Shown here one piece after another: positions 1-9,414 of a stretch of DNA of 64,000 nt. Source of the stretch: Chitinophagales bacterium (GTDB lineage Bacteria > Bacteroidota > Bacteroidia > Chitinophagales > Chitinophagaceae); contig JAFLBL010000004.1 of the NCBI GenBank assembly GCA_017303855.1, forward strand, positions 62,001 to 126,000. The letters run 5' to 3'. The position numbers were made by a program, and so were the translations under genes. Each line of letters begins with the position of its first letter. Position 1 is the stretch's first letter. The notes under the pieces were generated by a model, which was not told where the DNA came from, did not search any database, and saw only the letters and a list, made by a program, of their open reading frames with translations.

Positions 1-59
1 GTATAAAGGGATAGCAGCAGCAGTAAACCCGCGGCTGTCTTTTTTTTCAGTAGCCTCAT
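1..59 (-). CDS. Start of a secreted protein, cut by the window edge
   Basis: An ATG at 59-57 (minus strand) opens a reading frame that runs to the window edge. Its 19 visible codons give MRLLKKKTAAGLLLLLSLY, a basic n-region followed by a leucine-rich core, as in a signal peptide. The start lies one base after the stop codon of the GH2 gene, so it is the next gene of the sialic-acid operon. Sialidase operons of Bacteroidota often continue with a hexosaminidase or another glycosidase, but nothing in the visible part identifies the product. Confidence 0.6.
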   Translation of the reverse strand, partial: MRLLKKKTAAGLLLLLSLY

Positions 60-60
60 C

Positions 61-2103
61 TCAGTAGAATGATTTTTGTGAAACAATAAAACCAGTCGGT
101 CTTACAATGGTAATAATTCCTTTTCCGTTGTACAGATCGTCAACTTCAATATATTTTTTTTCACCAGGCTTCAGATCGGGTATTGTATATGCTTTGGTTT
201 GTGTAAACTGGCCGGTACTGTCCGTAATATACAAGTTGTATCCTTTTACGGTATGTTGCGGAAGGCCAATGCTGCCGGAAACCGCCACGGACAGTACCCC
301 TTTCTTCCATTGATGAACGGCCTGTATTTCAACCGGGGAAGACAGCTCACGTAAAACCGTCATTGAAGGCTTAGGCTGACCATACATGTCATAAACCCCG
401 TGTATTCTTCTCCGGTATTTGTTTTTGTCCGGCGTGCCGGGATAATGGGTACGGTAATCCGTCAGGTCAAAGTAGATAGCTCCTTCCACATAAGGTTTAC
501 TCTCATAAATGGCCATGTGATAGATCAGGTCTTCAATACGCCGTTGATCCCCTCCTTTAAAATTTGGTTCACACAGCCCAAACTCCGAAATGAAAAAAGG
601 TTTGTCGGGATAACTCTGGTGGACACTATCAAGGTAGGCGTGAATCTGACCAGTTGGTATATCCCACCAGCTTCCGCCATATTCATTCATCATGATATAA
701 TCACCGTCATTGGCCGCATCCGGTATAAAGCCGGGTGTATTGTAGAAACTGCTGGTTAGCGTATTGCTTACATAGGCGGTATATCTGGCCGGGTCTGTGG
801 TGCGGGCCTTGCTCAGCAGTTCTGAAATTAGTGCTTTCATAGCGGGATCCCTGCCTCTTAGTTCATTGCCGGCCCCCCAGGAAAAAATACTGGGGTGATT
901 AAAATTATTTGTAATCATCCGCTCCATCTGCATCAGGGCAATCCTGCGGATCGTGTCATTGGCGGGTGTTTCAGGACCCCATAGGGGCACTTCCTGTTGT
1001 ACCAGTATTCCTTTCCGGTCACAAAAATCATAGAATAATTCATCCTGCTGAAAATGCTGACGGGTAAAAATGGCATTTACGGATTTCATTAACCGGCACT
1101 GACTGAGAATAACCGAGTCCGTTTCAGCAAAACCATAATCCGGATTGCTGCCAGCTGTCCACTCCACACCCATCAGCTTCACCGGTTCGCCATTGAGAAA
1201 GGTTTTTCCGTTTTTGAAAATGATTTCCCTGAAGCCCGTTGTGGTGGCCAGGTGATCCGTTTTATTCTTACCGTACCATACCTGTACATCGATGCGGTAA
1301 AGGTTTGGCTGGTCAAAATGCCAGGGCTTTATACCGGGAAGAATAATGTCGGCTACCGCTTCTCCTTTTTGCCAGGCAGGTTGCAGCAGACTTTTGAATA
1401 TGGTTTGCCGGGTGGACTGATTCTCCTCCGATACAGTAACAGCAAGCTGCAACCGGCTGTTGTCTTTTATTCCGGTAAACCCCAGCCTGATTTTCAGTCT
1501 TCCCTCAAGGGTTTTCAAGTGCAGGATTGGCTCGGTACGTATATATTCAGCAGCAGGTTTGTTACTGACGATCAGCATAACTTTACGGATCAGCCCCCCG
1601 TCGTTTGGCCAGTCAAAAGAACTGCCGAAGGGTACTTTATTCCGTCCATAATCATTGTTTACGGCAATTGTAATGCTGTTTTCTCTTCCGTATTTCAGTT
1701 TGCCGGTAAGGTTAATTGAAAAAGCATTGAATCCATCTCCTGTATTTTCCCCGGTTTTTTCCCCGTTAATGTAGATGATCGAACTATGATTGATGGCGCC
1801 AAAACGGAGTACTACATTTTTATCTTTCCAGCCGGCCGGAATTTTTATTTGTAGCTGATACCAGCCCCACCCATAGTGATGTTGATTTTCAGTTTCAATA
1901 TTCCAGGTATGAGGAAGCTGAACGGGTCTGGCACCGGGTAATGGCCCTGCATACCAGCGATTGCTAACTCCTTCCCCTTTTTTGTCAATACAGAATTGCC
2001 AGCCGCTGTTTACCTGGATTGTATCCCGTTGCGCATACAATGCTCCCGACAGCAACAAGCCTGCCGCCAGCATCATTTTTTTTACCACGTGTATTTGTAG
2101 CAT
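61..2103 (-). CDS. Secreted glycoside hydrolase family 2 (beta-galactosidase/glucuronidase-like)
   Basis: A 680-residue protein with an N-terminal signal peptide (cut near Ala-Gln, about residue 25). It has the GH2 order: jelly-roll sugar-binding domain (about 30-190), Ig-like domain (about 190-300) and TIM barrel (about 300-600). The acid/base Glu is E414 in GNELRG and the nucleophile is E507 in FISEFG. A probable role is removal of beta-linked galactose once sialidase has uncapped a glycan; beta-galactosidase and beta-glucuronidase cannot be told apart by eye. It follows the sialidase gene by two bases and belongs to the same operon. Family assignment is firm, substrate is inferred from context. 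Confidence 0.88.
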   Translation of the reverse strand: MLQIHVVKKMMLAAGLLLSGALYAQRDTIQVNSGWQFCIDKKGEGVSNRWYAGPLPGARPVQLPHTWNIETENQHHYGWGWYQLQIKIPAGWKDKNVVLRFGAINHSSIIYINGEKTGENTGDGFNAFSINLTGKLKYGRENSITIAVNNDYGRNKVPFGSSFDWPNDGGLIRKVMLIVSNKPAAEYIRTEPILHLKTLEGRLKIRLGFTGIKDNSRLQLAVTVSEENQSTRQTIFKSLLQPAWQKGEAVADIILPGIKPWHFDQPNLYRIDVQVWYGKNKTDHLATTTGFREIIFKNGKTFLNGEPVKLMGVEWTAGSNPDYGFAETDSVILSQCRLMKSVNAIFTRQHFQQDELFYDFCDRKGILVQQEVPLWGPETPANDTIRRIALMQMERMITNNFNHPSIFSWGAGNELRGRDPAMKALISELLSKARTTDPARYTAYVSNTLTSSFYNTPGFIPDAANDGDYIMMNEYGGSWWDIPTGQIHAYLDSVHQSYPDKPFFISEFGLCEPNFKGGDQRRIEDLIYHMAIYESKPYVEGAIYFDLTDYRTHYPGTPDKNKYRRRIHGVYDMYGQPKPSMTVLRELSSPVEIQAVHQWKKGVLSVAVSGSIGLPQHTVKGYNLYITDSTGQFTQTKAYTIPDLKPGEKKYIEVDDLYNGKGIITIVRPTGFIVSQKSFY

Positions 2104-2105
2104 GT

Positions 2106-3272
2106 TTATTTCTTCCAGTTAACCACTGTGAATACGATTTGTGAATAAGCGTCCCGTTCATACAAGACGCCGATTGTATGTTTAGTAAGTTTTACGATGT
2201 CTGAATAGGCGGTAAAATCTTTGCTTCCCTCCTCCGATTTATCAAGGAGAATGCTTTTCGCCCAGGTATAGCCTTCATCAAAACTGATACGCAGGGTCAG
2301 GTTGTTCCTTTTAACGGTGTCTGCCGCATTGCAGAAGGCCAGTAGTTGTTTTCTTTTTTTCACGCCGATATTCAGTATACTGCCCTGGCAGACCGGGTCG
2401 GGCAGGGTTTTATCAAATATTATGGTGTCCCAGCTTTGTCCTCCGTCGTAACTTCTGGCAGCAATGCGCGCGCGCTGATCCCCCTTCTGATTTCTGACAT
2501 TCAGCAGTAATCCGTTACTGGAAATTTCCGCGGCTGTGGCTTCATTTCCGCCGGGCAGGTTGACTGTTTCACTTATATGAAAACTCTTTCCATGGTCGTC
2601 TGTATAAAATCCGTGGGCAAAATAATCTTCAAACCCTTTTTTGGGTGCTCCGGTGGAATGATTAGCTGCGATGTAGATTCTGCCTTTGAATTTTCCTCCG
2701 GCGAATTGCATCGCATGGCCGGGTGTATTGGCATAACTTCTCCAGTCTTCAGTAAAATGATATGCGGCATTTGTCTTTGGCTGGTACGGACGGTGCACTT
2801 GCAGGGTAATGTTCACGGCTGCACTCCAGGTGCGGCCACTATCCACCGAAGTTTTATACCATACTTCGCGTAATCCATTTCCCTTTCTTACTTCTCCCTC
2901 ATGATTATTGCCGGTATTATAGAAAAGAAAAATCCGTCCACCCGGGTAAGCCGGATCAGTCAGGTCAACCACAGGTGCCGGGTTACCCGCCTGGAGACTG
3001 TCTGCATCTGCAATCGTTTCCAGTCCGGACCAGGTTTTACCCTCGTCATGACTTCTTTTCATCACAATGTTGATGTCTCCGAAATCTCCGCTACCATGTA
3101 CACGCCCCTCGCAGAAAGCCAGTATATCCTTGTTGGGTAACCGGATGATGGCGGGTATCCTGTAGCTTTTATGTCCTTCCGTTCCGGCAGTGAAGACCGG
3201 TACTTTTTGCTGACCCGCCACTGAAAGAAAGAAGACAATGGAAAGACCCGTTAGCAGTAGTTTATTAATCAT
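2106..3272 (-). CDS. nanH: Exo-alpha-sialidase (GH33)
   Basis: A 388-residue secreted sialidase that would release terminal sialic acid from host-type glycans. It has a signal peptide (about residues 1-20), the RIP motif (R38-I39-P40, part of the arginine triad) and four Asp-box repeats of the form SxDxGxTW: SHDEGKTW, SVDSGRTW, SYDGGQSW and SFDEGYTW. This is the pattern of the six-bladed propeller of GH33. Its ATG overlaps the stop of the upstream esterase gene by four bases (ATGA), so the two are translationally coupled. Length fits single-domain bacterial sialidases; there is no carbohydrate-binding module or type IX sorting tail, so it is probably periplasmic. Confidence 0.93.
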   Translation of the reverse strand: MINKLLLTGLSIVFFLSVAGQQKVPVFTAGTEGHKSYRIPAIIRLPNKDILAFCEGRVHGSGDFGDINIVMKRSHDEGKTWSGLETIADADSLQAGNPAPVVDLTDPAYPGGRIFLFYNTGNNHEGEVRKGNGLREVWYKTSVDSGRTWSAAVNITLQVHRPYQPKTNAAYHFTEDWRSYANTPGHAMQFAGGKFKGRIYIAANHSTGAPKKGFEDYFAHGFYTDDHGKSFHISETVNLPGGNEATAAEISSNGLLLNVRNQKGDQRARIAARSYDGGQSWDTIIFDKTLPDPVCQGSILNIGVKKRKQLLAFCNAADTVKRNNLTLRISFDEGYTWAKSILLDKSEEGSKDFTAYSDIVKLTKHTIGVLYERDAYSQIVFTVVNWKK

Positions 3273-4768
3273 TGTACGTTTATTTTAAATGTGGAAGCTG
3301 GTAAGTTTTCGGTATTAATCAGGTTGGCGGTTGTGAATGGTTGCCATCCGTAATACACATATAACGGACGTGTTTCGACCGGAATAGTAATCTGATTTTT
3401 TTCGATAAAAGCGGGGCAGTCATTTTTCCCGTCTACTGAAAAACCCCTGACGGGTCTCCCATCCGCAGTGAGTAAAGCGTTTCCGCTATTGGAAAAGCGG
3501 ATTGTGATTTTTCCGTTTTTATAGATGGCCTTTTGCGGCAACGGCCCTGACGGAATAATCTTTTGCCGGTATGTACTATATAATGCCAGTCGGGCAAGTC
3601 GTTCACCTACTTCCTTCTTATTACGGGGGTGTACATCATTTTCAGAGCCGAGATCACTGCATACGGCCATGCCGCTGTTTGGTATCCGTTGCAGTAGTTT
3701 CCGTTGTTCATCTCTGAACAAGGGCCATAACTGACTTTTATACCGGATGGAATCGATAGATGATAATTGTACAAAATAAAATGGCAGGGCGGGGTTCTTC
3801 CATTTTTTCCGGAAGTCGCTTACCATCAATGCAGTCAGCGCACCATATTCCATCACCCTTTCCGTCTCCTGTGCATTGCTTTCACCCTGGTATAGCAGTA
3901 TGCCTTTGATGGGCATGGGCCGGAGTGACTGTATGCCAGCTGCATACGCAAACCCGGGTTTGAATCCATGATTTTTACCATACGCGTCCGCTGCAACCGT
4001 ATTTATATTTCCGATATTTTGCATGCCTCTCTCCCTGATCCATACGGGCAATGAATTGTTCTTCAGCCAATCGCCGTTGACTTTTGCATTGAATTGCTTA
4101 TTGGTAAGTAGTGTTTGCTGATCAATGAAAGTTTCCAGGGGGGCGCCTCCGATAGCAAGATTAATCAGTCCGACCGGTATATGCATGTTTGTCGATATGG
4201 TATGGCCGAAATAATAAGCAACGGCACTCATAGAGCTCAATGTCTGACTGTCGCATGTTTGCCATGCACCCTGATAAAACCGGTTTGAAGTGAGTAGCCT
4301 GCTTACGGAATCCGGGAAGACGGTGGCATATATATTTTTACCTGCATACACCGGGTTATAAATCCGGAGACCGCGTGGCTGATTTTTTTTTACGGCTTCT
4401 TTAAAATGCATTTCGAGGTTCATTGGCCATTCCATGTTACTTTGCCCGAGGCAGAGCCAGATATCGCCGGTCAGAATATTCGGAAACAATACAGCGGTAT
4501 CGCCACTGCTGATCTGCAACGTGCCGGGTTCGTATGATGCGGGCTGCGGGGGGAGATACAATAACCAGGACGAATCGGTCCGTGCAACAGTTTGCTTTGT
4601 ATGGGTGCCAAACCGCACTTCAACTTTCCGGCCGGGTATGGCCCTGCCCCAGACCGGGATTGGCTGATCCCTTTGTAAAATCATGTTTGCGGAGAAGTAT
4701 GCCGCTGTTTCAAACTGTGAAAAAGCAGCGAGAGGTAAAAACAGTATAATGCTGATTAAAGCCCGCAT
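3269..4768 (-). CDS. Sialate O-acetylesterase (SGNH family)
   Basis: A 499-residue secreted esterase expected to remove O-acetyl groups from sialic acids, so that sialidase and lyase can act on them. The signal peptide covers about residues 1-18. The nucleophile is S110 in GQSNM, the usual sialate O-acetylesterase motif; a YQGESNA block and a DVHPRNK block near residue 385 supply the remaining SGNH elements. It lies between the epimerase (one-base gap) and the sialidase (four-base overlap). The role is analogous to NanS of enterobacteria or EstA of Bacteroides, but those are different families, so no symbol is given. Confidence 0.88.
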   Translation of the reverse strand: MRALISIILFLPLAAFSQFETAAYFSANMILQRDQPIPVWGRAIPGRKVEVRFGTHTKQTVARTDSSWLLYLPPQPASYEPGTLQISSGDTAVLFPNILTGDIWLCLGQSNMEWPMNLEMHFKEAVKKNQPRGLRIYNPVYAGKNIYATVFPDSVSRLLTSNRFYQGAWQTCDSQTLSSMSAVAYYFGHTISTNMHIPVGLINLAIGGAPLETFIDQQTLLTNKQFNAKVNGDWLKNNSLPVWIRERGMQNIGNINTVAADAYGKNHGFKPGFAYAAGIQSLRPMPIKGILLYQGESNAQETERVMEYGALTALMVSDFRKKWKNPALPFYFVQLSSIDSIRYKSQLWPLFRDEQRKLLQRIPNSGMAVCSDLGSENDVHPRNKKEVGERLARLALYSTYRQKIIPSGPLPQKAIYKNGKITIRFSNSGNALLTADGRPVRGFSVDGKNDCPAFIEKNQITIPVETRPLYVYYGWQPFTTANLINTENLPASTFKINVQ

Positions 4769-4769
4769 T

Positions 4770-5951
4770 TTATTTTACATATTCATTCAGGAGCTGCATA
4801 CAATACCATTCCTGCCGGGGTAAATGAAAAGGCCCTTTGAAAAGATTTCCCTTGGCTGTCTGGGCAATACTGCCATCACGGTGCAGGTAGCCAAACCATT
4901 CGCCGTGCTTTTTATCGTGAAAATGCTGATATGCGTAGTCGTGTACCAGCCGGTGCCAGTCCGCATATTTTTCGTTACCGGTCATCAGGTACGCCAGTAG
5001 TGTGGCGATGATCACTTCATTATGCGGCCACCAGAATTTCATATCCTGCCAGTATTCCTGCACCGGTTTATTATAGACATCACGGAAATAAAGTATTCCT
5101 CCGTATTGTTTATCCCATCCTCTTTCCCACATATAGTCGAGCATTTTGCAGCCCAGTTCAATCAGGCGGGCATCATTCCCGCGTTTCTTTGCTTCGTGCA
5201 GAATAAACCAGGCTCCTTCAATTGCATGGCCGGGATTAAGTGTGCGGCCATCAATATGATCTATGATGCTGCCATCCGGCGCCACCTGTTCCATTACACA
5301 TTTAATATCGTCTTTGATGAAATCCGTTTCTATTTCATGGATCCAGCGGCTGATCCATTCATCACAACGCGGATCACCAATCGTATCCCGGAGTTGCTGG
5401 GCTGTATTCATCATGATCATCGGTACGCCGATCCCTTTGGCCGGTCTTGTTTCAGTAAATTTAGCCGTCAGTAATCCCGGCCTGGTCGCGTATTCAATGC
5501 ACTTACCGAACACTTCTCTTGCTTTCCGTGCGGCGTCTTCATCTCCGCTGGCTTTAGCATAGGCGGCAGCTGCTATTACATAGAATGTTTCGGAAAAGAA
5601 ATAACGGCGCTTACGGATCGGTCTGCCATCACGGGTTACATGGAAGAACATTTGTCCGTCTGTATCAAAACAATATTTATTGAGAAATTCATAACCCAGC
5701 CTGGCGCCATCGAGCCATTCCTGTTTTGGTTCTACGGTATTATATAAAGTGGACAACAGCCAGGTGGCTCTTCCCTGTATCCACACGGCTTTATCATCAT
5801 CTATCAATGATCCATCTGCATCCCGCATGAGTAAGAAGCCGCCATATTCCTGATCATAGGAACGGGGGAACCAGAAGGGGACCGTATTGTTCAGCAGCTG
5901 ATGGCTGTAAAATTCCCTGAAAGCCTGTAATTCTTTCGTTGTATATGCCAT
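4770..5951 (-). CDS. N-acylglucosamine 2-epimerase (ManNAc to GlcNAc)
   Basis: A 393-residue cytoplasmic protein of the AGE/renin-binding-protein family (alpha/alpha six-barrel), with no signal peptide. In Bacteroidota sialic-acid operons this enzyme converts N-acetylmannosamine from the lyase reaction to N-acetylglucosamine, replacing the NanK/NanE route of enterobacteria. Family features seen include the GYEFLNKYCFD region, the LNPGHAIEGAWF block with its conserved histidine (about residue 250), and the KFWWPHNEV and EWFGYLHRDG motifs. Its neighbours (lyase, transporter, sialidase) support the substrate. Other members epimerise cellobiose, but those form a separate subgroup. Confidence 0.9.
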   Translation of the reverse strand: MAYTTKELQAFREFYSHQLLNNTVPFWFPRSYDQEYGGFLLMRDADGSLIDDDKAVWIQGRATWLLSTLYNTVEPKQEWLDGARLGYEFLNKYCFDTDGQMFFHVTRDGRPIRKRRYFFSETFYVIAAAAYAKASGDEDAARKAREVFGKCIEYATRPGLLTAKFTETRPAKGIGVPMIMMNTAQQLRDTIGDPRCDEWISRWIHEIETDFIKDDIKCVMEQVAPDGSIIDHIDGRTLNPGHAIEGAWFILHEAKKRGNDARLIELGCKMLDYMWERGWDKQYGGILYFRDVYNKPVQEYWQDMKFWWPHNEVIIATLLAYLMTGNEKYADWHRLVHDYAYQHFHDKKHGEWFGYLHRDGSIAQTAKGNLFKGPFHLPRQEWYCMQLLNEYVK

Positions 5952-5964
5952 AACCGTTTATTTG

Positions 5965-7203
5965 CTATTCTGTAAAATCATTCGTTGTTGGTTTCAGCAA
6001 AGTCAGTTGAATAAGCAGGGCAATCAGTACTATCCCGGCAAGCATGGCAAAATCTTTTCCCAGGTTGCCTTTGTCTGTTGATTTGCCCAGCAGATCCGTG
6101 ATAAAAGCGCCCGCAAATACCCCCACCATATTCATCAGACCGTAAGCGGTAGCCCTGTATTTCCTCGAAACAAACTGACAGAGTATCGGCATATTGTTGG
6201 CATCGAACATGCCGAATCCCACACCAAAGCAGAAGGCGGCACCAATTATATGAAAAAGGGAATGGCCATAGCCGATCAGTATCAGTGCCGGTATCGTCAG
6301 CGTAAGTCCGATGGCACTGGTATAAATTCTTCCGCGGAGATTTTTTTGTACCCATCGGTCGGAAAGAATACCACCGGCAATGACCCCGATGAATGAAGAA
6401 GTGGCGATGGTAATGGTTGACAAGGGGCCGGCTTTACTCATATCGATGCCAAGGTTTTCTGCAAACAGGGTAGGCAACCAGTTTTTTACACCCCATCCCG
6501 GTAAACTGGGTACGGCAAAGTAGATGAGGATGATCCAGAATGAAATATTCGTAAGTAAAAGGCCCAGTCCTTTAAATACATGCGTTTTTGTTTTTTCAGG
6601 GTGAAGCTGTTGCGTGACTTGGGCTGCCACGACTGGTTTTTCCTTTAAGAAAATGATCAGTACCAGGGCATAGATAATTCCGACGATTCCAAAACTGTGA
6701 AAAGCCTGTTGCCAGGAAAATTCATCAGCGATAGTAGCTCCGAAACCTCCCAATGCCTGCCCCATGTATAACCCTGTCATGTGAATGCCAATAGCAAGGG
6801 ATCTTGATTTTGACGTATGATAATCCGCGATCAGTGAAAGTCCGGCCGGAATATAGAGCGCTTCACTCACACCCATCAATGCCCTCAGCCAGTAGAGCTG
6901 CGTAAATGTACTGGCATAACCCATGGCAAATGTAACCGCACTCCAGACAAATAAGCTGCCTACGATCAGCCATTTCCGGTTCACTTTATCCGCGATGATT
7001 CCGGATAAAGGACTCATGAGCCCGTAGATCCAGAGAAATACGGCCATAAGGTATCCGAAGTTGGCCGCTGTTTGTAAGGCAGGAATATCAACCTGCATGG
7101 AAGGCTTCATGGTGCTCAGCATCTGCCGGTCCATATAATTTAGTAATGCTACCACCCAAAGCAGAGCTACAACAACCCATGGATATCTGGATGACTTTGT
7201 CAT
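5965..7203 (-). CDS. MFS transporter, probable sialic acid uptake
   Basis: A 412-residue integral membrane protein with about 12 hydrophobic segments and the layout of the anion:cation symporter branch of the major facilitator superfamily. The first helix carries LNYMDRQML and the loop after helix 2 carries ADKVNRKW, matching the family signature DxxxRR/K. Position between the epimerase (13 bp) and the mutarotase gene (4 bp) argues that it carries N-acetylneuraminate across the inner membrane, like NanT of Tannerella and Bacteroides loci. The substrate is inferred from context only. Confidence 0.85.
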   Translation of the reverse strand: MTKSSRYPWVVVALLWVVALLNYMDRQMLSTMKPSMQVDIPALQTAANFGYLMAVFLWIYGLMSPLSGIIADKVNRKWLIVGSLFVWSAVTFAMGYASTFTQLYWLRALMGVSEALYIPAGLSLIADYHTSKSRSLAIGIHMTGLYMGQALGGFGATIADEFSWQQAFHSFGIVGIIYALVLIIFLKEKPVVAAQVTQQLHPEKTKTHVFKGLGLLLTNISFWIILIYFAVPSLPGWGVKNWLPTLFAENLGIDMSKAGPLSTITIATSSFIGVIAGGILSDRWVQKNLRGRIYTSAIGLTLTIPALILIGYGHSLFHIIGAAFCFGVGFGMFDANNMPILCQFVSRKYRATAYGLMNMVGVFAGAFITDLLGKSTDKGNLGKDFAMLAGIVLIALLIQLTLLKPTTNDFTE

Positions 7204-7207
7204 GTTG

Positions 7208-8353
7208 TTACCGCCTGATTTTTAGTGAAAGAATATTAGGGGTGCGGACACCGGCCTTTATTTCTCCGGAGGGAATCAGGATGCTGTATTTCCCTTTTAC
7301 CGCGGTTGTGGTAACAGGCGTTTCAAACGGGAGCTGCCCTGCGATGCTCCAGGTTTCTTTTTTCAGATCAAATCTGAGTATTTCCCGGCTGAATCCGGGA
7401 TGTGTGGATTGCAGTTTGTTTTTTTCCAAGGTCAGTGCCTGTTTTTTTTCAGGATCCTGCTCTTTTTGAATAGCGGCAATCAGCGTTTCCACTTTATTGA
7501 ATACGGTGCCTTTGTCGCCACCAAAAAGAAGTATCGTATGCTCATCGGTCTGCAAGCCGGTGCCGGCGCATAAGACATACGGCAATGGTGGTTTCTCCTG
7601 CCAGTTATTGGTACTGGCAGAATAAGCCCAAAAATGATTGTAAAGGGTGCTGATGCCGGAACTGTTTTTCTTCCGGCCTCCGGAGAGATAGAGTGTAACG
7701 CCGGTTTTGTTTTTTATAGCAATCAGAACGGCGTGTGATACAGGCTGTGGAATATCCGCCAGCTTTTTCCAACCACTGTTGCTATCTGACAAATCCAGTG
7801 TAAGTAACTGATTAAAGGTCTGGCTGCTGTTTTCGCCGCCTGCCAGATAGGCTGTGTTATCAACTATTGTCATGGCGGCATTGCTGACCGGAATTGGCAA
7901 GGAGGGTAAGCTGTCAAACCGGATTATGCCGTCCTTGTCAATAGAGAGAAGCCATACTTTTCCGGTAATACCTGCAGCATTTTCTCCGCCGGCGTAGATC
8001 AGTCCGTCGTCAATGCTGCCACTGGCTGCATAGGCAACCGGCTGTGGAAGGGTGTATTCAGTTGTTTTTAATTTCAACTGGCGTCGTTCCTGGCTATACA
8101 GGCAGATCCGGTCATCGTATTTTTTTGCTCCGCCTTCCCATGGCATGCCGGCCGGGAAATTGGCGCCACCGGCAACAATGAAATATTTATTATATACACC
8201 GGTAACCGGTCCCGCTACGCCTAAGGATACGGCCTGACCGTTACCCGCCGGCAGTTCATTGGCGATTTCCCAACGAAAGGACGGGTTATTATTCTTCTGG
8301 GCGAAAACCGGTGAGGCGAATAACATGAGTTTAATGAGTGGGAACAGTTTCAA
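7208..8353 (-). CDS. Kelch-type sialic acid mutarotase (NanM-like), TTG start
   Basis: A kelch beta-propeller protein of the cyclically permuted mutarotase family, which speeds alpha/beta interconversion of free sialic acid in the periplasm. Kelch blades show as repeated GG pairs (for example YIVAGGANFPAG, IYAGGENAAG, YLAGGENSS, YLSGGRKKNSSG, LLFGGDKG). The longest open frame starts at 8461 inside the lyase gene, but the likely start is the TTG at 8353. It lies 10 bp after the lyase stop, behind an A-rich stretch, and begins MKLFPLIKLMLFASPVFAQ, a clean signal peptide. A TTG at 8377 is the alternative. Family assignment is strong, the start is moderate. Confidence 0.82.
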   Translation of the reverse strand: MKLFPLIKLMLFASPVFAQKNNNPSFRWEIANELPAGNGQAVSLGVAGPVTGVYNKYFIVAGGANFPAGMPWEGGAKKYDDRICLYSQERRQLKLKTTEYTLPQPVAYAASGSIDDGLIYAGGENAAGITGKVWLLSIDKDGIIRFDSLPSLPIPVSNAAMTIVDNTAYLAGGENSSQTFNQLLTLDLSDSNSGWKKLADIPQPVSHAVLIAIKNKTGVTLYLSGGRKKNSSGISTLYNHFWAYSASTNNWQEKPPLPYVLCAGTGLQTDEHTILLFGGDKGTVFNKVETLIAAIQKEQDPEKKQALTLEKNKLQSTHPGFSREILRFDLKKETWSIAGQLPFETPVTTTAVKGKYSILIPSGEIKAGVRTPNILSLKIRR

Positions 8354-8363
8354 CGTTGTTTTT

Positions 8364-9311
8364 TTATTTAGAAACAAGCCGGTGTTCGGGTTTCTTTGAA
8401 CAGAAACTGCGGAAGTCCAGTTGTTCAACTTCATTCCTGAATAACTCAAATGCCGCTTCATTCATATTGCTCACCGGCAGCCGGAAATTACCGCAATCCA
8501 TATCAATCATTTTCATATAAGCCTTGCCGGTTGCAATGCCGCCATATTTTCCTAACAGCCGGATCATGTCAATTGATTTTTGCTGCAGGGATTGTGCCCT
8601 CGCCAGGTCTCCCTTTTCAAAAGCCCGGATCAGGTCATAATAAAGCGGGGCAGCATAATTATAGGTGCTGCCGACAGCCCCTTTACTGCCAAGGCTAAGC
8701 GCAGGCAACATGTTTTCATCACGACCCCAGAGCATATCGTATTTACCTTGACGGAAGTGAATACAAGACTGGAAATCCATAAAATCTTCATGGGTATATT
8801 TTATGCCCGCAAAATTTGGAATATTCTCATCCACTGCTTTTAGTAAATCGATCATGGCAAAACCCACCCCGGTAAGTACAGGTATATGGTAATAATAAAA
8901 AGGCAAATCCGGTACCGCGGAAGCCACTTCCTGACAACAGCGGGCCAGTACCTCCACATTGGCGGGTTTAAAATAAGAGGGAGCAGTGAAGGATACCGCA
9001 TCGAGACCTGCATCACTGGCATGAAGTGCCAGTTCAATACAATCTGTCAGACAGGTACCACCAACTAAAGGCATTACTGTAAACTGATGATCATTTTTGG
9101 TACAGGCTGCCCATGCTTCAGCTACCGCTTTTTTTTCGTTCAGGGAAAGCGACACGCCTTCGCCGGTTGAGCCGCAGATAAAAGCGCCGGTTATTCCGTT
9201 TGCTTTCAGCATTTCGTAGTAGGACGGAATCAGGCTGAGATTCAACGAGCCGTCCTTGAACATAGGGGTAAAAGGGGCCGCGATAAGGCCCTGTAATTTT
9301 TTCGTTGCCAT
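8364..9311 (-). CDS. nanA: N-acetylneuraminate lyase
   Basis: A 315-residue cytoplasmic class I aldolase of the DapA/NanA family that splits N-acetylneuraminate into pyruvate and N-acetylmannosamine. The Schiff-base lysine is K171 in GIKYT, the pyruvate-binding loop is GSTGEG (48-53), and the tyrosine pair sits in YYYHIP (about 139-144). Phe/Ala spacing after the GSTGEGVSLS block is of the lyase rather than the dihydrodipicolinate synthase type. It is the first intracellular enzyme of the pathway and precedes the mutarotase, transporter and epimerase genes in the operon. The GC-rich stem-loop upstream may set its expression against susD. Confidence 0.92.
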   Translation of the reverse strand: MATKKLQGLIAAPFTPMFKDGSLNLSLIPSYYEMLKANGITGAFICGSTGEGVSLSLNEKKAVAEAWAACTKNDHQFTVMPLVGGTCLTDCIELALHASDAGLDAVSFTAPSYFKPANVEVLARCCQEVASAVPDLPFYYYHIPVLTGVGFAMIDLLKAVDENIPNFAGIKYTHEDFMDFQSCIHFRQGKYDMLWGRDENMLPALSLGSKGAVGSTYNYAAPLYYDLIRAFEKGDLARAQSLQQKSIDMIRLLGKYGGIATGKAYMKMIDMDCGNFRLPVSNMNEAAFELFRNEVEQLDFRSFCSKKPEHRLVSK

Positions 9312-9354
9312 AATTATTCGCTACATGAAGTTAAGGTTCTAATGTCTTTAAAGT

Positions 9355-9378
9355 ACCGGGGGCAGGAATACCCCCGGT
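9355..9378 (-). terminator. Stem-loop between susD and nanA (no U-tract)
   Basis: An 8-bp perfect stem, ACCGGGGG (9355-9362) pairing with CCCCCGGT (9371-9378), with an 8-base loop, in the 103-bp gap after susD. There is no run of T after it on the minus strand, so it is more likely an mRNA stabiliser or partial attenuator, setting susCD above the downstream enzymes, than a full terminator. Confidence 0.5.
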
Positions 9379-9414
9379 GATTGCTTGCTGTATATTTGCT
9401 GCTTATGAGAAAAA

